A stretch of DNA of 64,000 nt from Leishmania martiniquensis (taxonomy: Eukaryota > Euglenozoa > Kinetoplastea > Trypanosomatida > Trypanosomatidae). The stretch is from contig NC_090170.1 of NCBI RefSeq assembly GCF_017916325.1, positions 490,001 to 554,000 on the forward strand. Reading direction: 5' to 3'. The translations under genes and the position numbers were made by a program. The notes beneath the pieces are model-generated. The model was not told the origin of the DNA, did no database searches, and saw nothing but the letters and a program-made list of their open reading frames with translations. Each line of letters opens with the position of its first letter. Positions within the stretch are counted from its first letter, which is position 1. Positions 27,845 to 38,559 of the stretch are shown piece by piece.

Positions 27845-28814
27845 TACACATGTACCTGTCGGCGCAATAGCTCGTTTAGCAGGTCATAGACGGTGAACTG
27901 CAAGTTTACGGGCATGCTAGGGTTTAGGTGTGCGAAGGTAGCGTGCTCATTCCATGGATATGACTTGAGGCTTGCGATGTTTGGAGAGTGGCACTTCTCG
28001 AGTGACAATCTTATTCAGGGCACCGGCGACTATGTGGAATGACACAATTTGTTTACAGACGTCATTCGACCAAGGGCTTCAATGCAAAACATTTGTCGCT
28101 GCCCGAAGCTCAACAGAGTGACCGATGCGGGCGAGTTCTGCTGGCCAACATGAGGAGAAAGGGGGAGAGCCACAGCTTTTTCTTCAGTTCTATGGTTTGA
28201 TTGCCACTCTGACATTTCGCCTGAGAGCAGATGACATTGAAGTGTGTGGAAGCTTCTGATGTCAGCATCGCGACTGAGGAAGCTGCGATGAACCCTCCGT
28301 CCTTTCCGCTCACCCTTTCCCTCATTGCTCATTTGTGGCTTCTCACTTGCGGCGGTAATCGCCACAGACGCACCACGTTACACCCTTTTTCTCTTGCTTA
28401 AACGCTATCGGCCACTCTACGTCAATCGCGAAGAAGTGGAAGCGTCTGCCGCGGACTGTCCAGCGCCCTTTTCCCTGCTCTATTTCTTTGCCGGACACGT
28501 CGAATACAGCATCAGGTGCGATGGGGCCTCTGGACGCGGAAGAGCAAAAGACATGAGGTATTAACCTGGGACCGCTTCACATTTTTTTCCCGCTAGTCCG
28601 CTCAGTGCACAAGCTCAGCGCAGGGTAACGAAGCACCAGAGAACAAGTCAATTTTTTTAGACGCACCAAAATACCTCTGTTACCGTGTAGGCTAAGTAGC
28701 ACAGGAACCCAACCAACAAGGGGAAACAAGAAGCGGGATAGAAAATTCCGCAGCCATAAGCTTACTTGCACATAGAACGGATACACAAACGCACACGGTG
28801 CTTTCGGTGCAGTG
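27845..28814 (+). other. Spacer, no convincing gene
   Basis: Short open frames on both strands lack coding character. T-rich runs at 28582-28588 and A runs near 28728 are the only notable texture. Confidence 0.55.
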
Positions 28815-31358
28815 ATGTCTTCTCGATGGCCTTCCTCCCTCCTTAACGCCACCAACAAGCGGCTGACAGAGCGCATTGAGCAGCTGACCCTTGAGCTCGA
28901 TACCAAACGCAACTCTGTCTCGGAGCAGCGCGAGGTCGTGGCGCTCCTAAAAAAAAACCAGCACCGAGCGCAACAACAAGTCAAGGCCGCTGAAGAGGCA
29001 CTAGAGCGTGAGCGGGCTGCCGTCGAAGCCGATGAGGACAGACTCAAGCAGCTCCAGCAAGAGGCTGAGACAGATGCGCACCGAGTGCGCCGAGCAAAAG
29101 AGGCAGAAGCACAGCTGTCTCAAACTGTCTCTGCTTTAGAGTCAGCTGTAGATCAACGCTGCCGCGCTTTAAGTGGACAACGAGAGATCGCTGCCAGTCT
29201 CGAGGAGGAGGCGAAGGAGCTGGTGTCGGAGCAGCTCAGCCGCCAGCGCGCAGGGGATGAGTTGGCTGCTTCACAGCGCGAGCTTTCATCCACTGTATGG
29301 GCCACGCTAGGCCGCCTCAACGAAAAAGTTCTTGCCTCCACGCGGCGTTTGGAGGAGGCGCAAGGCGAACGTCTCCGTGTACTGCAGGAATTGGATTGTA
29401 TGCAGGTCGCCTTGCAGCATGCTGTCAATGATCAGGCGGAGAGCGTGCGCACACTGGAGCTCGTTCATGTGCAGAGCTCCCAGCTCGATGCGCAGGTGCT
29501 GGCAAATTCCAAATCCATGGAGGCTCTGTCAGAGGCTGCCCGTGAGAGGGAGAAGATTCGTGACGAGCTGCACGCCACGCTGGAGCGGCTCCTCCAGGAT
29601 AACAAGCACCAAGCACTCGCCAGCGATGTTAAACGTGAGCGGTACGATAGGCACGTGCGTGCGTTCCAAAAGGCCGTCGCGGCCATGCGAGAGGACGAGT
29701 CGCGCTCTCTGAGCACCACGCGCTGCGAGCAGGTCGAGGTACAGCACCTTTCTCAAGAGCATCGAAAGCTCGAACACGTCATCCTTTTGTGCGAGGAAAA
29801 GAGACAACTACTGGCGCAGCAGCAGGCGCGTCGTAACGCGCTGGAGGATGCTCGCGCGCGGATGCGGCAGCAGGAGTCGACTGGGCAGCCGTCACCGGCG
29901 GCGCTGCTTGACATGATCCTGGCTCTTGAGCGGCAGGAGGCGCTACTAGACGACCGCGTGGAGCGCACCCGTGCGAAGCTCACAGCTGCAATTCAGATTT
30001 TCACGGAGGAGGGTCGAAAGGGCGAACAAATCAACGCTGCGGTCACTAATAAGGTGAAGGTCAAAGTGACCCTTCTCTCCGACCAAGAAGCCTCAGAAGG
30101 TCATGTGCAGCTGCTCAAGGAGAGAAGCAGGAAGCTTGAGGAGGCACTGACCGAACGGCAGGGGCTGCTCCCCTCCCTGCAGGCAATGGGGCAGGAGCAG
30201 CGCGCTCAACGCCAGGCCTCCTGGCTGCGCGAGATTGAGCAGCTGCGCAGCACCCTCCTGCGCATGCAGCGAGCCCATCAGCAGCTGCTTCATGGAACGG
30301 TGACGCTTCGCAGTAGTCTGCATCACACGCGCAAGACGGTTGAAGAGAAGGATGTGTCGCAGGGTAAGCTACTGAGCGACTTGCTTCTGCTCGAGGCGGA
30401 AGTGTCTAGGCTGGAAGGCGAGATGACAGCCACCGCTGAGGAACAGAATAGCCGGTTGCTCCAGCACAACCAGGCAGAAGTCACGCTGCAGTCATTGATG
30501 AAGGCGGCTGACGTGCAGGTTGGTGTACTCAAGGAGGCGGCGGGCGTCGCGGCGTACCTTCGAGCTGAGGTGCAGATCGAAGAGGAACGGATTCAGGCCG
30601 ACATGCAAGGCGCCCTTGTCGAGCTGCACCTCAATGAAAGCGAAGTGCACGAGCTGAGCGAGGAGCTGCGGCGGCATCGCAAGAAGCTGAGTCTTCTTCG
30701 CCTCCGCTACGAGGACGTGATGGAGTCGATGACTCGGGCAGCTCAGAAGCCGCTGAACGAGGACCAAGAAGGGTCCACACCGATACCCCTGCCCAACAGC
30801 GAGAGCAAAAATTGCACCCCAGAGGCGGTGCATGCCCACCTCTTGCTGCGCCGCTCCTACGAGCGGGAGCAGCTTATGCAACGGGGTAACTACCTCGATC
30901 TCCGCTTAGTAGCACTGGATAGGGAAACGAGCACCCTGCGGCATATGTTGGACGGGTTGCGCTCCTCTCGTGGCGTTACAACTGAACATGCGAACCCTGT
31001 CGACGGAAGCTCTTCGACAGTGCAAAAGGCGGATACTTGCTCGATCGAGAGCAACAGCGTACAACCAGGACCCTCAACCCCTTCGTGCTCTCCTGCACTT
31101 ATCAAAAAGCATCTGCTGAGTAGTGCTGAGGCAAGTGAACACTGCTGGAGGGCGGAGCTGCGGCTTCTAGATGAGACTTTGGCTGCTATGAGTCAACAGC
31201 GGGATGGCTTGCGGGTGCGGCTGCACGAGATGCGCGCCACGTTGAAAGAGCTGCAGGATGCTGAGCGGCAGAAGCGCATGCACGTGCAAAAGCTCCGTGA
31301 GGCTGCTCAGCGTTCTCGCAAGCTGGCTAGCATCGTGAGCGTGAAGCGCGGCAAGTAA
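28815..31358 (+). CDS. Long coiled-coil protein, possibly flagellar (CCDC40-like)
   Basis: The product is 847 residues and almost entirely predicted coiled coil. Long heptad-rich Glu/Gln/Arg/Leu stretches run from about residue 15 (NKRLTERIEQLTLELD) to 640, and again near the C-terminus (LDETLAAMSQQRDGLRVRLH, then a basic tail ending VKRGK). A Ser/Pro/Thr-rich break lies at about residues 650-770. There is no motor, kinase or membrane segment. The N-terminal block, ending in an NKRLTERIEQLTLELD helix followed by long uniform coils, reminds me of axonemal ruler proteins such as CCDC40; this is a weak resemblance. Other cytoskeletal roles are equally possible. A GTG immediately precedes the ATG. 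Confidence 0.83.
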   Translation: MSSRWPSSLLNATNKRLTERIEQLTLELDTKRNSVSEQREVVALLKKNQHRAQQQVKAAEEALERERAAVEADEDRLKQLQQEAETDAHRVRRAKEAEAQLSQTVSALESAVDQRCRALSGQREIAASLEEEAKELVSEQLSRQRAGDELAASQRELSSTVWATLGRLNEKVLASTRRLEEAQGERLRVLQELDCMQVALQHAVNDQAESVRTLELVHVQSSQLDAQVLANSKSMEALSEAAREREKIRDELHATLERLLQDNKHQALASDVKRERYDRHVRAFQKAVAAMREDESRSLSTTRCEQVEVQHLSQEHRKLEHVILLCEEKRQLLAQQQARRNALEDARARMRQQESTGQPSPAALLDMILALERQEALLDDRVERTRAKLTAAIQIFTEEGRKGEQINAAVTNKVKVKVTLLSDQEASEGHVQLLKERSRKLEEALTERQGLLPSLQAMGQEQRAQRQASWLREIEQLRSTLLRMQRAHQQLLHGTVTLRSSLHHTRKTVEEKDVSQGKLLSDLLLLEAEVSRLEGEMTATAEEQNSRLLQHNQAEVTLQSLMKAADVQVGVLKEAAGVAAYLRAEVQIEEERIQADMQGALVELHLNESEVHELSEELRRHRKKLSLLRLRYEDVMESMTRAAQKPLNEDQEGSTPIPLPNSESKNCTPEAVHAHLLLRRSYEREQLMQRGNYLDLRLVALDRETSTLRHMLDGLRSSRGVTTEHANPVDGSSSTVQKADTCSIESNSVQPGPSTPSCSPALIKKHLLSSAEASEHCWRAELRLLDETLAAMSQQRDGLRVRLHEMRATLKELQDAERQKRMHVQKLREAAQRSRKLASIVSVKRGK

Positions 31359-32188
31359 CTGACACGCTCCTGTTTACGTGGGTACATCGCGTTCTTCTGC
31401 TGCCTTGTGCTTTTGCCTCGAGGTAAGGCGCGCTGTATACCCAGAGTGTCACGCAGTATTCTACAGCGAACCTTTCGATGCTTTCTTTTTCGCTTTCCCC
31501 CCTCTCTGCGCTCCTCTCTTGCTCAGCGCGCTGCCACACGGTTCTGTTTGCCTTCGCGTTTCAGGAGCTTTCGCAAAGCGGCCGCAAAAAAAGGCAGAGG
31601 GGGACGAGCTCTGTGTTTCATGTACACGCATTGAGCAGATCTCTATGCTCTTGGTGACGCTTGTGCGCCATCACCAGCAGAAACGAGGAATCATTAACAA
31701 CTACTTTGCCAGCGCGCCTGTGACTCGGATGACCGAAGGGAAAAATGACGCTCTAGGATGGTGGAAGATCATAGAAAGAGAAAGCGGCGGACACCCGTCT
31801 CCTGTCGGCTCTTCTCGTAGCGCCCCCCTCCCCAATCACTCAGAAATGGGTCACGCGGTACTTTCGTTCCTGCACAAACTCTTTGGTCGCTGCCCTATGC
31901 CGCACCCTTTATCTCCTTAAACATTCCCCTTCTTTTCTTTCCCCTGTCACGGGCTACACGGAGGTCGCGTTACACGCAAGCAAGCGAAAAACGCTCTGCA
32001 GGTCACGCAGTCGAGCTTTTCAACCCTCGAGCATAGGTGGGCTATTTCTCTCCGACTCATTCACGCATACAGACGATCTCTCCACGTAGTTGGACTCAAA
32101 GAAGTCATTCCTCTCCCATTCTTCCCCTCGTCCCCCCCAACCACACACACACACACACACGACACAGATCCACCACCGCCTTGCGAAG
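31359..32188 (+). other. Spacer, no convincing gene
   Basis: A 180-codon open frame (31378-31920) consists of low-complexity Phe/Cys/Ser strings from pyrimidine tracts. No RNA gene is seen. Confidence 0.55.
32103..32167 (+). promoter_or_regulatory. Candidate trans-splice acceptor with CA microsatellite
   Basis: A C/T-rich tract (32103-32138) is followed by a CA repeat (about 32144-32161) and then ACACAG, whose AG at 32166-32167 is 21 bases before the ATG at 32189. Confidence 0.45.
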
Positions 32189-32875
32189 ATGCTTAAGGTT
32201 ACCTCGAAGGAGCACTACGCCGACATCAAGAAGAAGGCCGAGGGCGCGTTGGGACTCGTCGTACACTTCAGTGCCACCTGGTGCGAGCCCTGCACTGCCG
32301 TCAATGAGCATCTTGCCAAGCAAGCTGCCGAGTACGGCGGCAGCGTTGTCTTTGCTGAGGTGGATTGCGGTGAATTCGCCGATGTGTGCGAGGCGGAGGG
32401 GATCGAGTCAGTTCCCTTCGTTGCCTATTTTCGCACTCCGCTAGCCGGCGATGATCGTTGCGTCGAGCGCGTGGCAGATGTAGCTGGTGCAAAGCTCGAC
32501 CAAATCGACATGAATACCTACTCCTTGTTTGGCCAGAATGGTGGGAGCGGGGTTCAGCAGAGGGACTTTGCTACAGTAGACGACTACTTGCACTACCTCA
32601 CGAAGCGGTCTGGGGTGGTGATGTTCATCACAGGGACTCCCTCCCGTCCGCGCTGCGGCTTCACTGGTCAGCTGTGTAAACTGGTGCAGCAGCTCGGCGT
32701 CTCGTTCATCTACTACGACGTTATGACGAGCGACTTGGTTTGCGAGCGACTCAAGACGTACGCCAACTGGCCGACGTATCCACAGGTGTATGTAGACGGT
32801 GAGCTGATCGGTGGTTGGGACATCTGCCGAGAGCTGCACGAGGAGGGCAGCCTGAAGTCGACGTTGAAGCACTGA
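32189..32875 (+). CDS. Thioredoxin-glutaredoxin fusion, PICOT/Grx3-like monothiol glutaredoxin
   Basis: The product is 228 residues. The N-terminal thioredoxin-like domain (1-105) has ATWCEPC with Cys 32 and Cys 35 and the SVPFVAYF cis-proline block. The C-terminal glutaredoxin domain (about 125-228) has the monothiol site C-G-F-T at residues 156-159, the WPTYPQVYVDGELIGG glutathione-binding block, and WDIC. Monothiol glutaredoxins bind Fe-S clusters with glutathione; in other eukaryotes Grx3/PICOT serves cytosolic iron handling. The usual site is CGFS. CGFT is, as I recall, a kinetoplastid variant. The thioredoxin part retains both Cys, whereas many PICOT proteins have lost one. The open frame extends upstream to a TTG at 32090, but the ATG at 32189 follows a splice-acceptor-like signal. 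Confidence 0.93.
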   Translation: MLKVTSKEHYADIKKKAEGALGLVVHFSATWCEPCTAVNEHLAKQAAEYGGSVVFAEVDCGEFADVCEAEGIESVPFVAYFRTPLAGDDRCVERVADVAGAKLDQIDMNTYSLFGQNGGSGVQQRDFATVDDYLHYLTKRSGVVMFITGTPSRPRCGFTGQLCKLVQQLGVSFIYYDVMTSDLVCERLKTYANWPTYPQVYVDGELIGGWDICRELHEEGSLKSTLKH

Positions 32876-33611
32876 GTATGCTACGTGCTTGAACCACATG
32901 AAAACAGGCACGGGCGGGCAGGCTGCCGCTGTGGTGCGGAGCGGCTGTCCACGAACGGAGTGCGACGGCTGTTGAGCTGCCAGGAGGCCCAGCTTTGGCC
33001 TCTGTGGGGCCATCGCTGCTTTGCATTTGTCTCAACCGGGACTTTGTCCTCTGTGGTCTCTGCGGCCTTCCTTTTCTCTTTGCGGGGTAGTGTTGTCCCC
33101 GATAAGGCCTGCCGCTTCACCGTGGTATCGGGTTCTCGTGCCCGCTCGGATTTTTTTCCCTTCCTCCAAGTTTCCATTCTGTGGCACAGCACACAATTTT
33201 CTCCCCCTCTTTCTCTTCTCTCCTCTCGTCTGCTCCACTTGTGTGCGACTGTCACACACAAACGCACATACATACAGCCACTCGCACACTGCGAGGTGCA
33301 CGCCGAGGAAGAACCGATCACCGAAGAGAAGCGCTATAAGGGCAGTTTAACTGGCCGCATCTCTCGTGCTGTTGCTGTTGTTTGTAGGTTCTGTTCTTGA
33401 GGGGAAATTGCTGTGCTGGTTCGACCTGCACAGGCAAGACGCCAGAGATTTGCCCCTTTACTGCTCGCTTGCCCAGCGAGGTTGTTGGACTGACCTGGGC
33501 CTCCCCGTCTTCCCTTTCCTCATTCGCATTGATTCACATCTGCCCGTTTTCTGCCTTATTCCTCTTTGTTGCTTCTTTCTTCGACCGGGTCTGATTAGAC
33601 CCTGCAGGCCG
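32876..33611 (+). other. Spacer between glutaredoxin and AAA ATPase genes
   Basis: No gene is seen. C/T-rich runs occur at 33150-33240 and 33510-33590; the latter may hold the acceptor for the AAA ATPase. Confidence 0.6.
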
Positions 33612-34697
33612 ATGATGGCCACAGCGCGCGGCATGCCGTCATCCACCGTGGTGCACACAAGCGTGATGTCCAGGGTGGGCCGCACAGTTCTCAGCTTGCT
33701 AGAAAAGCTGAAGAACTCCATCACTGACACACCGCTCTACTTTTGGGTTTATATTGGAGCACTGGTGTGGATCACTCGCCAGCTTACAAATCGCTCGAGT
33801 AAGGCAACTCGCCGGATTACTGTTGCTGGTAAGCAGGTGCAGCTCAACGAGGCCGAAGCTCAAATGGCCTCCAATGTCGTGGATATTGACAAGATCGACG
33901 TCGACTTTAGCGACGTGGGCGGCCTGGACGAGGTGAAGGATGCTCTGACGGAGCACATCAAGTGGCCCTTCCAGCACCAAGAGCTTTTTAGCGGCAAGAC
34001 GGTACGATCCCATCCGAAGGGCGTGCTGCTGTACGGCCCTCCTGGCACTGGAAAGACGCTCCTAGCTCGCGCGCTTGCTAAGGAGCTGGGCTGCTCTTTT
34101 ATCAACGTCAATACAGAGTCGATCTTCTCCAAGTGGGTCGGGGACACAGAGCGCAACGCTGCTGCCGTATTTACCTTGGCAGCCAAGATATCTCCGTGCG
34201 TCATCTTTGTGGATGAGATCGATTCCCTACTCAGTAGCCGTAGCGCCATGGATGCCACGCCGCACATGCACGCCAAGACAATCTTCATGACCCATTGGGA
34301 CGGCCTTGAGAAGAAGAATGACGCCCGGATCATTGTCGTCGGTGCCACGAACCGACGCTTCACCATCGACGACGCTATTCGTCGTCGTCTTCCGCTGCAG
34401 CTAGAGGTGCCACCACCAGACGTGAAGGCACGTGAGAAGATTCTAAGCATCCTCCTTGCACACGACTTGGAGTGCAATTCTAAAAAGGACGGCCTTATTC
34501 GATATGTAGCGCTTAAGACGGTAGAGTACACCGGCTCCGACTTGTCCGAGTTATGCAAAGCGGCAGCCCTCATGCCCCTACGTGAGATGGAGTCGATGAA
34601 GGCCGGCGGCGCCTCCTCCACCACACCCGAGATGGTCCCGCCGCTGACACAGCACCACTTTGACAAGGCCATGGAGCGTGTGAAAGCCTCCAAGTAA
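33612..34697 (+). CDS. Membrane-anchored AAA ATPase of the Msp1/ATAD1 type
   Basis: The product is 361 residues. A hydrophobic helix at about residues 39-54 (LYFWVYIGALVWITRQL) near the N-terminus is followed by one AAA module. Walker A is GPPGTGKT at residues 142-149, Walker B is VIFVDEIDS with Asp 201 and Glu 202, and sensor 1 lies in GATNRR; the second-region-of-homology arginines are in AIRRRLP. The DVGGLDEVKDAL block and the single N-terminal anchor match Msp1/ATAD1, which extracts mislocalised tail-anchored proteins from the outer mitochondrial and peroxisomal membranes. In this organism glycosomes would be an equivalent site; that is inference. Katanin-like AAA proteins are an alternative but normally lack the membrane helix. 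Two adjacent ATGs (33612, 33615) could start translation. Confidence 0.92.
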   Translation: MMATARGMPSSTVVHTSVMSRVGRTVLSLLEKLKNSITDTPLYFWVYIGALVWITRQLTNRSSKATRRITVAGKQVQLNEAEAQMASNVVDIDKIDVDFSDVGGLDEVKDALTEHIKWPFQHQELFSGKTVRSHPKGVLLYGPPGTGKTLLARALAKELGCSFINVNTESIFSKWVGDTERNAAAVFTLAAKISPCVIFVDEIDSLLSSRSAMDATPHMHAKTIFMTHWDGLEKKNDARIIVVGATNRRFTIDDAIRRRLPLQLEVPPPDVKAREKILSILLAHDLECNSKKDGLIRYVALKTVEYTGSDLSELCKAAALMPLREMESMKAGGASSTTPEMVPPLTQHHFDKAMERVKASK

Positions 34698-35877
34698 CCA
34701 AAGTCCAATGGCCACGCGTGGAGGCGACTGAAGCGCAAAAGGTGAAAGGTGCAGACGAGCGCGAGAAGCTTCGACCCATGCAAGTTGAGGCACGCACGAC
34801 GACCCTCCTCGTCTTACCCTCAAGGGAACGCGCTTCGCCGAGCACTGTTGGGGTCTGCACCGACAGCGACAGTGCACAACATTGATGACACCATCCGTGT
34901 CTTTCTTTCCCGCTTCATACAACGCTTTAAGGTCTTTTTTGCCAACATTTTGGTGTTTGCTCTCGTATGTTCCCTGTTTCTCGGCTGAGGGTATGAAATT
35001 TGGCGTCTTCTTCCCCCCATTCTCATGGCTCCCTTAATTGCCGTGTGGTGCCTCTCTTCCTCGAGGGTCTTGTCGTGGTATGGGACTTTTCTTTTCGCCC
35101 TAGACGTGCTTCTGGGGAGCCGATGTGCTTCTTAACGAAGGAAAAGGGAACCAATAAAATAATGTACAGAGATAGCACCTTGTAAAAGTTTTTTTTTTCG
35201 TATGTCTTGTGCGGGGGTGCGCGATCCACTTTGGATCTTGCGTTTGCGTACGCTGCGCGCTCGCCTGTGGTTGTGTGGGCTGCTGGGGTGTGTCTCCTCT
35301 TGTCTCCGTGAGACAATCGTGTTGTGCTCTACACACACATACACAAGGAAAAGGACAACACATGCCTTCGCCCGCTTTCTCGGTTGCACATGACACGAGA
35401 AAACGAGGATGAGGGTAGCTCGTGTATCTTGAATTTCTTCGTGTGCCAAGGGGGAGGCTACTGAGACCAAAGGCCCACCTGGAGCTCCCGTGCCGCTGGC
35501 GTCTTCATCCCCTCTTCTGTCTTGGTGCTGCCATGCTCTTCTTGTCCTGCGATCCTCATTTCGCTTCTATTTCTTTGTGCGCGAGTGCTAGCTCATGTCG
35601 ACAAGAAGGACTGGAGAAGGAAGCGCTGAAAAAAGAAGCGAGACTGCTCTCTATGTGCAGCGGGCTTGCAGTAAACTTCTCAGCGTCTCGCTGCGCCCTC
35701 ACCTCGCAGAGAAGTAGGATATTCGCTAGTGGTGAAGCCGTTGTAGAGCCTTCTCTTCTATGCGTCATCGCCTCGCAATAAGCTTCAGTCGTTGCATTTT
35801 AGAGTCGACTATCCTCTTCCCCCTCCTACAGTGTCTTGAGCTCCTCGCAGCTGGCATACTTTTTGGGTGAACATCCC
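34698..35877 (+). other. Spacer, 1.2 kb, no convincing gene
   Basis: Contains T runs (35190-35198) and AT-rich DNA near 35150-35170. Open frames of 60-120 codons on both strands lack coding character. Confidence 0.55.
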
Positions 35878-36942
35878 ATGCAGGAACTTGCGCGGCAGTT
35901 CGAGCAGCAAGGAATTCGGTGCTCAGAAGATGCGCCTCCACGACTGTGGTGCTCGTTTTGCACCACCTACCGGCAGGACTTGGCTAAATCTCGCGCACCT
36001 CATACTGAGCTCGAGAGTGAGGCGGTCATGAAAGCAGAAGACGATACCGGCACTGCCGATGAAGCCGCCCGTGCCCACTCGAGCTCAGGTCCCTCGTCTT
36101 CGGCTCCAGGTGCGACTCAAGCCCGTCGCTCTAGCACTCCGTCGCCCTCGCTTTGCAGATTAGAGGCCACAAAGGAGGCTGTGCTGGCTCACTGCGCAAC
36201 ACGTATCCACCTTTATCTCTACGAGTATCATGTGCAGAACGCATTGCAGCACTGGTGCGCGGTCGAGTTGCATGGCTACCGTATGCTTCTCAACCATCAC
36301 TGTGTTTACCCTTCCCGCATGTTCGGTGACAGTCGCTTGCTGATGGACACCTCCATCTCTGGTGGGATGCTGCTGGGAGTCGACGTCTGCGGTGGAGTGA
36401 AGCTATGGCCGCAGCATCAGTACACTGTCGTGGAGCTGATTCTTCCATCGGCGCGCAGCGGGGTCCGCGAAGTGCTGATTCCGCCGCTGGACGTTCTCTC
36501 CGCTGAGGAGGGGAGTCATCAAGGGAACGAAACAGAGGGCGGCAGGCAACGTGAGTCGTCTCCGCCGCTGCCGAGAAACGGTGGAGGCCGTGTCGTACGG
36601 GTCATTCACGAGACTTCGGAGATCCCAGCAGAGGTGGCGAGCTCCTACCACAGCGGCTTGAGCCGGTCGCGACAGCGAGGGAGCAAAGCTGTGCGGTCTC
36701 TCGATCGAGGTCCCGCCGGCACGTCTGGCGGCCGCGTGAGCTCGAGCATCGTGCCGCGGTACTTTGACGAGTTTCACAGAGTGCGTAGCCAGCGAGTCAT
36801 GGAGGGGTCTCTCAAGACGGTACTGGAAGCCACGAACGCGTCCATCATGGGTGAGGCGCGCCTACGCAGGCAGCGCCGCCGCTACGCAGTGAAGCTCGAC
36901 TATGTAGCTCCCATCAAGGAGAGGGATGCGCTAGGTGATTAG
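35878..36942 (+). CDS. Conserved-looking hypothetical protein, 354 residues
   Basis: I do not recognise the family. The N-terminus MQELARQFEQQGIRCSEDAP is helical and is followed by a Cys pair in LWCSFC. A Ser/Pro-rich linker spans residues about 70-110. A compact, hydrophobic central part (about 115-215) contains IHLYLYEYHVQNALQHWC, LLNHHCVYPSRMF and GVDVCGGVKLWPQHQYTVVE, which looks like a folded domain with several His and Cys. The rest is Arg/Ser-rich, ending with a basic stretch (RLRRQRRRYAVKLDYV). The frame is open upstream to a TTG at 35836; the ATG at 35878 is the first standard start. High third-position GC supports coding. Confidence 0.75.
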   Translation: MQELARQFEQQGIRCSEDAPPRLWCSFCTTYRQDLAKSRAPHTELESEAVMKAEDDTGTADEAARAHSSSGPSSSAPGATQARRSSTPSPSLCRLEATKEAVLAHCATRIHLYLYEYHVQNALQHWCAVELHGYRMLLNHHCVYPSRMFGDSRLLMDTSISGGMLLGVDVCGGVKLWPQHQYTVVELILPSARSGVREVLIPPLDVLSAEEGSHQGNETEGGRQRESSPPLPRNGGGRVVRVIHETSEIPAEVASSYHSGLSRSRQRGSKAVRSLDRGPAGTSGGRVSSSIVPRYFDEFHRVRSQRVMEGSLKTVLEATNASIMGEARLRRQRRRYAVKLDYVAPIKERDALGD

Positions 36943-37602
36943 CTTTAATCTTCTGTTTTCGTCTTTGCGTGTGCCTGTGAACACGTCTGCGGTGATCGCC
37001 GCTAGGCGCACAGACGTCGCAAGCTTGCAGGGAGGGTGTGCAGCGCACCGGTCGAATACACTTCTGCTTCACAGAAAAGGCGAACGAAAGGAGCGCATGG
37101 GTGCGCGTGTATGTGGCTTGGCTGAGAGTGCGGCTGCAAATAGAGGAATAGCGAAGTGGAGCCATAGGAGAAGAAATGTTGCCGTTTTGGAGAACCCGCG
37201 CAGCACCGCAGTAGATCGCACTGGCAAGGGCGTTCGTGCATCGTGGTGTTTGTTCGTCTTCGATAGTTCCAGCAGCTCTGTGGGGTCGTGTCGCTGCCTC
37301 TGGACTGCTCATTCTTCTCGTAGCATTTCTATCTCCCTCACTGCTCGACCTCACGTGCCACTACCGCGCTCCTTTTCCTTGACATGCACGCTTCCATCTC
37401 ATGCTCGGCTTCGTTGGCCCCCCCGCGCTGGTTCGACGTCATCACGCTAATGCGGCTAGCGAAACAGACGGCATTGACGGATGTGTGGTCGTATTGCTCC
37501 GCTCTTTCTGTCTCTTGCACTCGACTCCGTTTTGCGACCCCTTTCGCCTGCACCTGCCGCCGGTGCTCTCCCGCTCCTTGACCTTGGCGGGGAAGGATAC
37601 GC
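36943..37602 (+). other. Spacer before the AlkB-like gene
   Basis: No gene is seen. C/T-rich runs at 37310-37350 and 37495-37535. Confidence 0.6.
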
Positions 37603-38559
37603 ATGTCCATCACGTCGAGATTCATGGGAGGGGTCAAGCACCTCCTGAAAGGCGGTAGCTTGAAGTACTTGGCAGCAGGGGAGCCGTACTGCCCGTTCGG
37701 GGAGGAGTTTGGCTTGACGATTCTGCCGGAATACATTCTCGACGACGATGCCACAAATCTGCGCAGAGGGTACGTCGACGTGTACACACGCGCCTCCGAT
37801 CGCATCATCCTCAGCGACGGTCGCTTCCAGCTGCCCCCGCTTCCTCCTGCCTCCTTCACGCCGCTGCTCGAGCGCCTCGAGCAGGACAATGTGGTGCCAA
37901 AGAACTGGCTTAATAACCAGACCGCCAACCTATATGAGCCCGGCGATTTCATTCGCGCCCACATTGACAACCTCTTCGTCTACGATGACATCTTCGCCGT
38001 GTGCTCCCTCGGCAGCAACTGCCTTTTGCGCTTTGTTCATGTGCAGAACGGCGAGGAGCTGGATGTGATGGTGCCGGACCGGTCTGTGTACGTCATGTCA
38101 GGACCTGCGCGGTACGTGTACTTTCACATGGTGCTTCCTGTCGAGGCGCAGCGATTTTCGCTTGTGTTTCGGCGCTCTATCATGGAGTCGGATGGCGGGT
38201 TTCGGCCAGTGAGCACTCCTCTCAAGGAAATCATGCCGTATCGAGCAACCCAAATCCTCAACACTCTCTACAGCAAGCAGGTCGGCGGTGTTCGCGTGTC
38301 TGTAGACGACGACTTCTTAGAGAGCGCCGACATTGGCGCCTTCGACACGTCGCGGTGGGTGAAACGCCTACATCCACTGCGGGACTGGTCGTTGCTACAG
38401 CAGCTGGAAGAGGATGAGGCGCGCGTAGAGGAGCTGCGTGAGAAGCGCTTCATTGATGTCGACTTTAGCTGGCGCTACAAGGAGCTTCGGTCCTACTACA
38501 AGGCGATGGAGGCCTCGTTAGTGTCTATGCATGCGTCTAACGCGACGCCACAGACGTAG
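37603..38559 (+). CDS. AlkB-like 2-oxoglutarate/Fe(II)-dependent dioxygenase
   Basis: The product is 318 residues. AlkB-type enzymes remove alkyl groups from nucleic acids or proteins by oxidation. The core is at about residues 105-190: NLYEPGDFIRAHIDN supplies the iron ligands His 120 and Asp 122, VCSLGSNCLLRF is the conserved strand pair, VYVMSGPARYVYFHM supplies the distal His 175, and RFSLVFRRS supplies the Arg that binds 2-oxoglutarate. This order is typical of AlkB homologues such as ALKBH4/5/7. Substrate is unknown. The N-terminal 100 residues and the charged C-terminal helix (LEEDEARVEELREKRF) are lineage-specific. A protein hydroxylase with a similar fold is the main alternative. Confidence 0.85.
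   Translation: MSITSRFMGGVKHLLKGGSLKYLAAGEPYCPFGEEFGLTILPEYILDDDATNLRRGYVDVYTRASDRIILSDGRFQLPPLPPASFTPLLERLEQDNVVPKNWLNNQTANLYEPGDFIRAHIDNLFVYDDIFAVCSLGSNCLLRFVHVQNGEELDVMVPDRSVYVMSGPARYVYFHMVLPVEAQRFSLVFRRSIMESDGGFRPVSTPLKEIMPYRATQILNTLYSKQVGGVRVSVDDDFLESADIGAFDTSRWVKRLHPLRDWSLLQQLEEDEARVEELREKRFIDVDFSWRYKELRSYYKAMEASLVSMHASNATPQT

Noticed and set aside
31378..31920. A 180-codon frame after the coiled-coil gene.
   Set aside because: It starts at a non-ATG codon and consists of Phe/Cys/Ser-rich strings from pyrimidine tracts.
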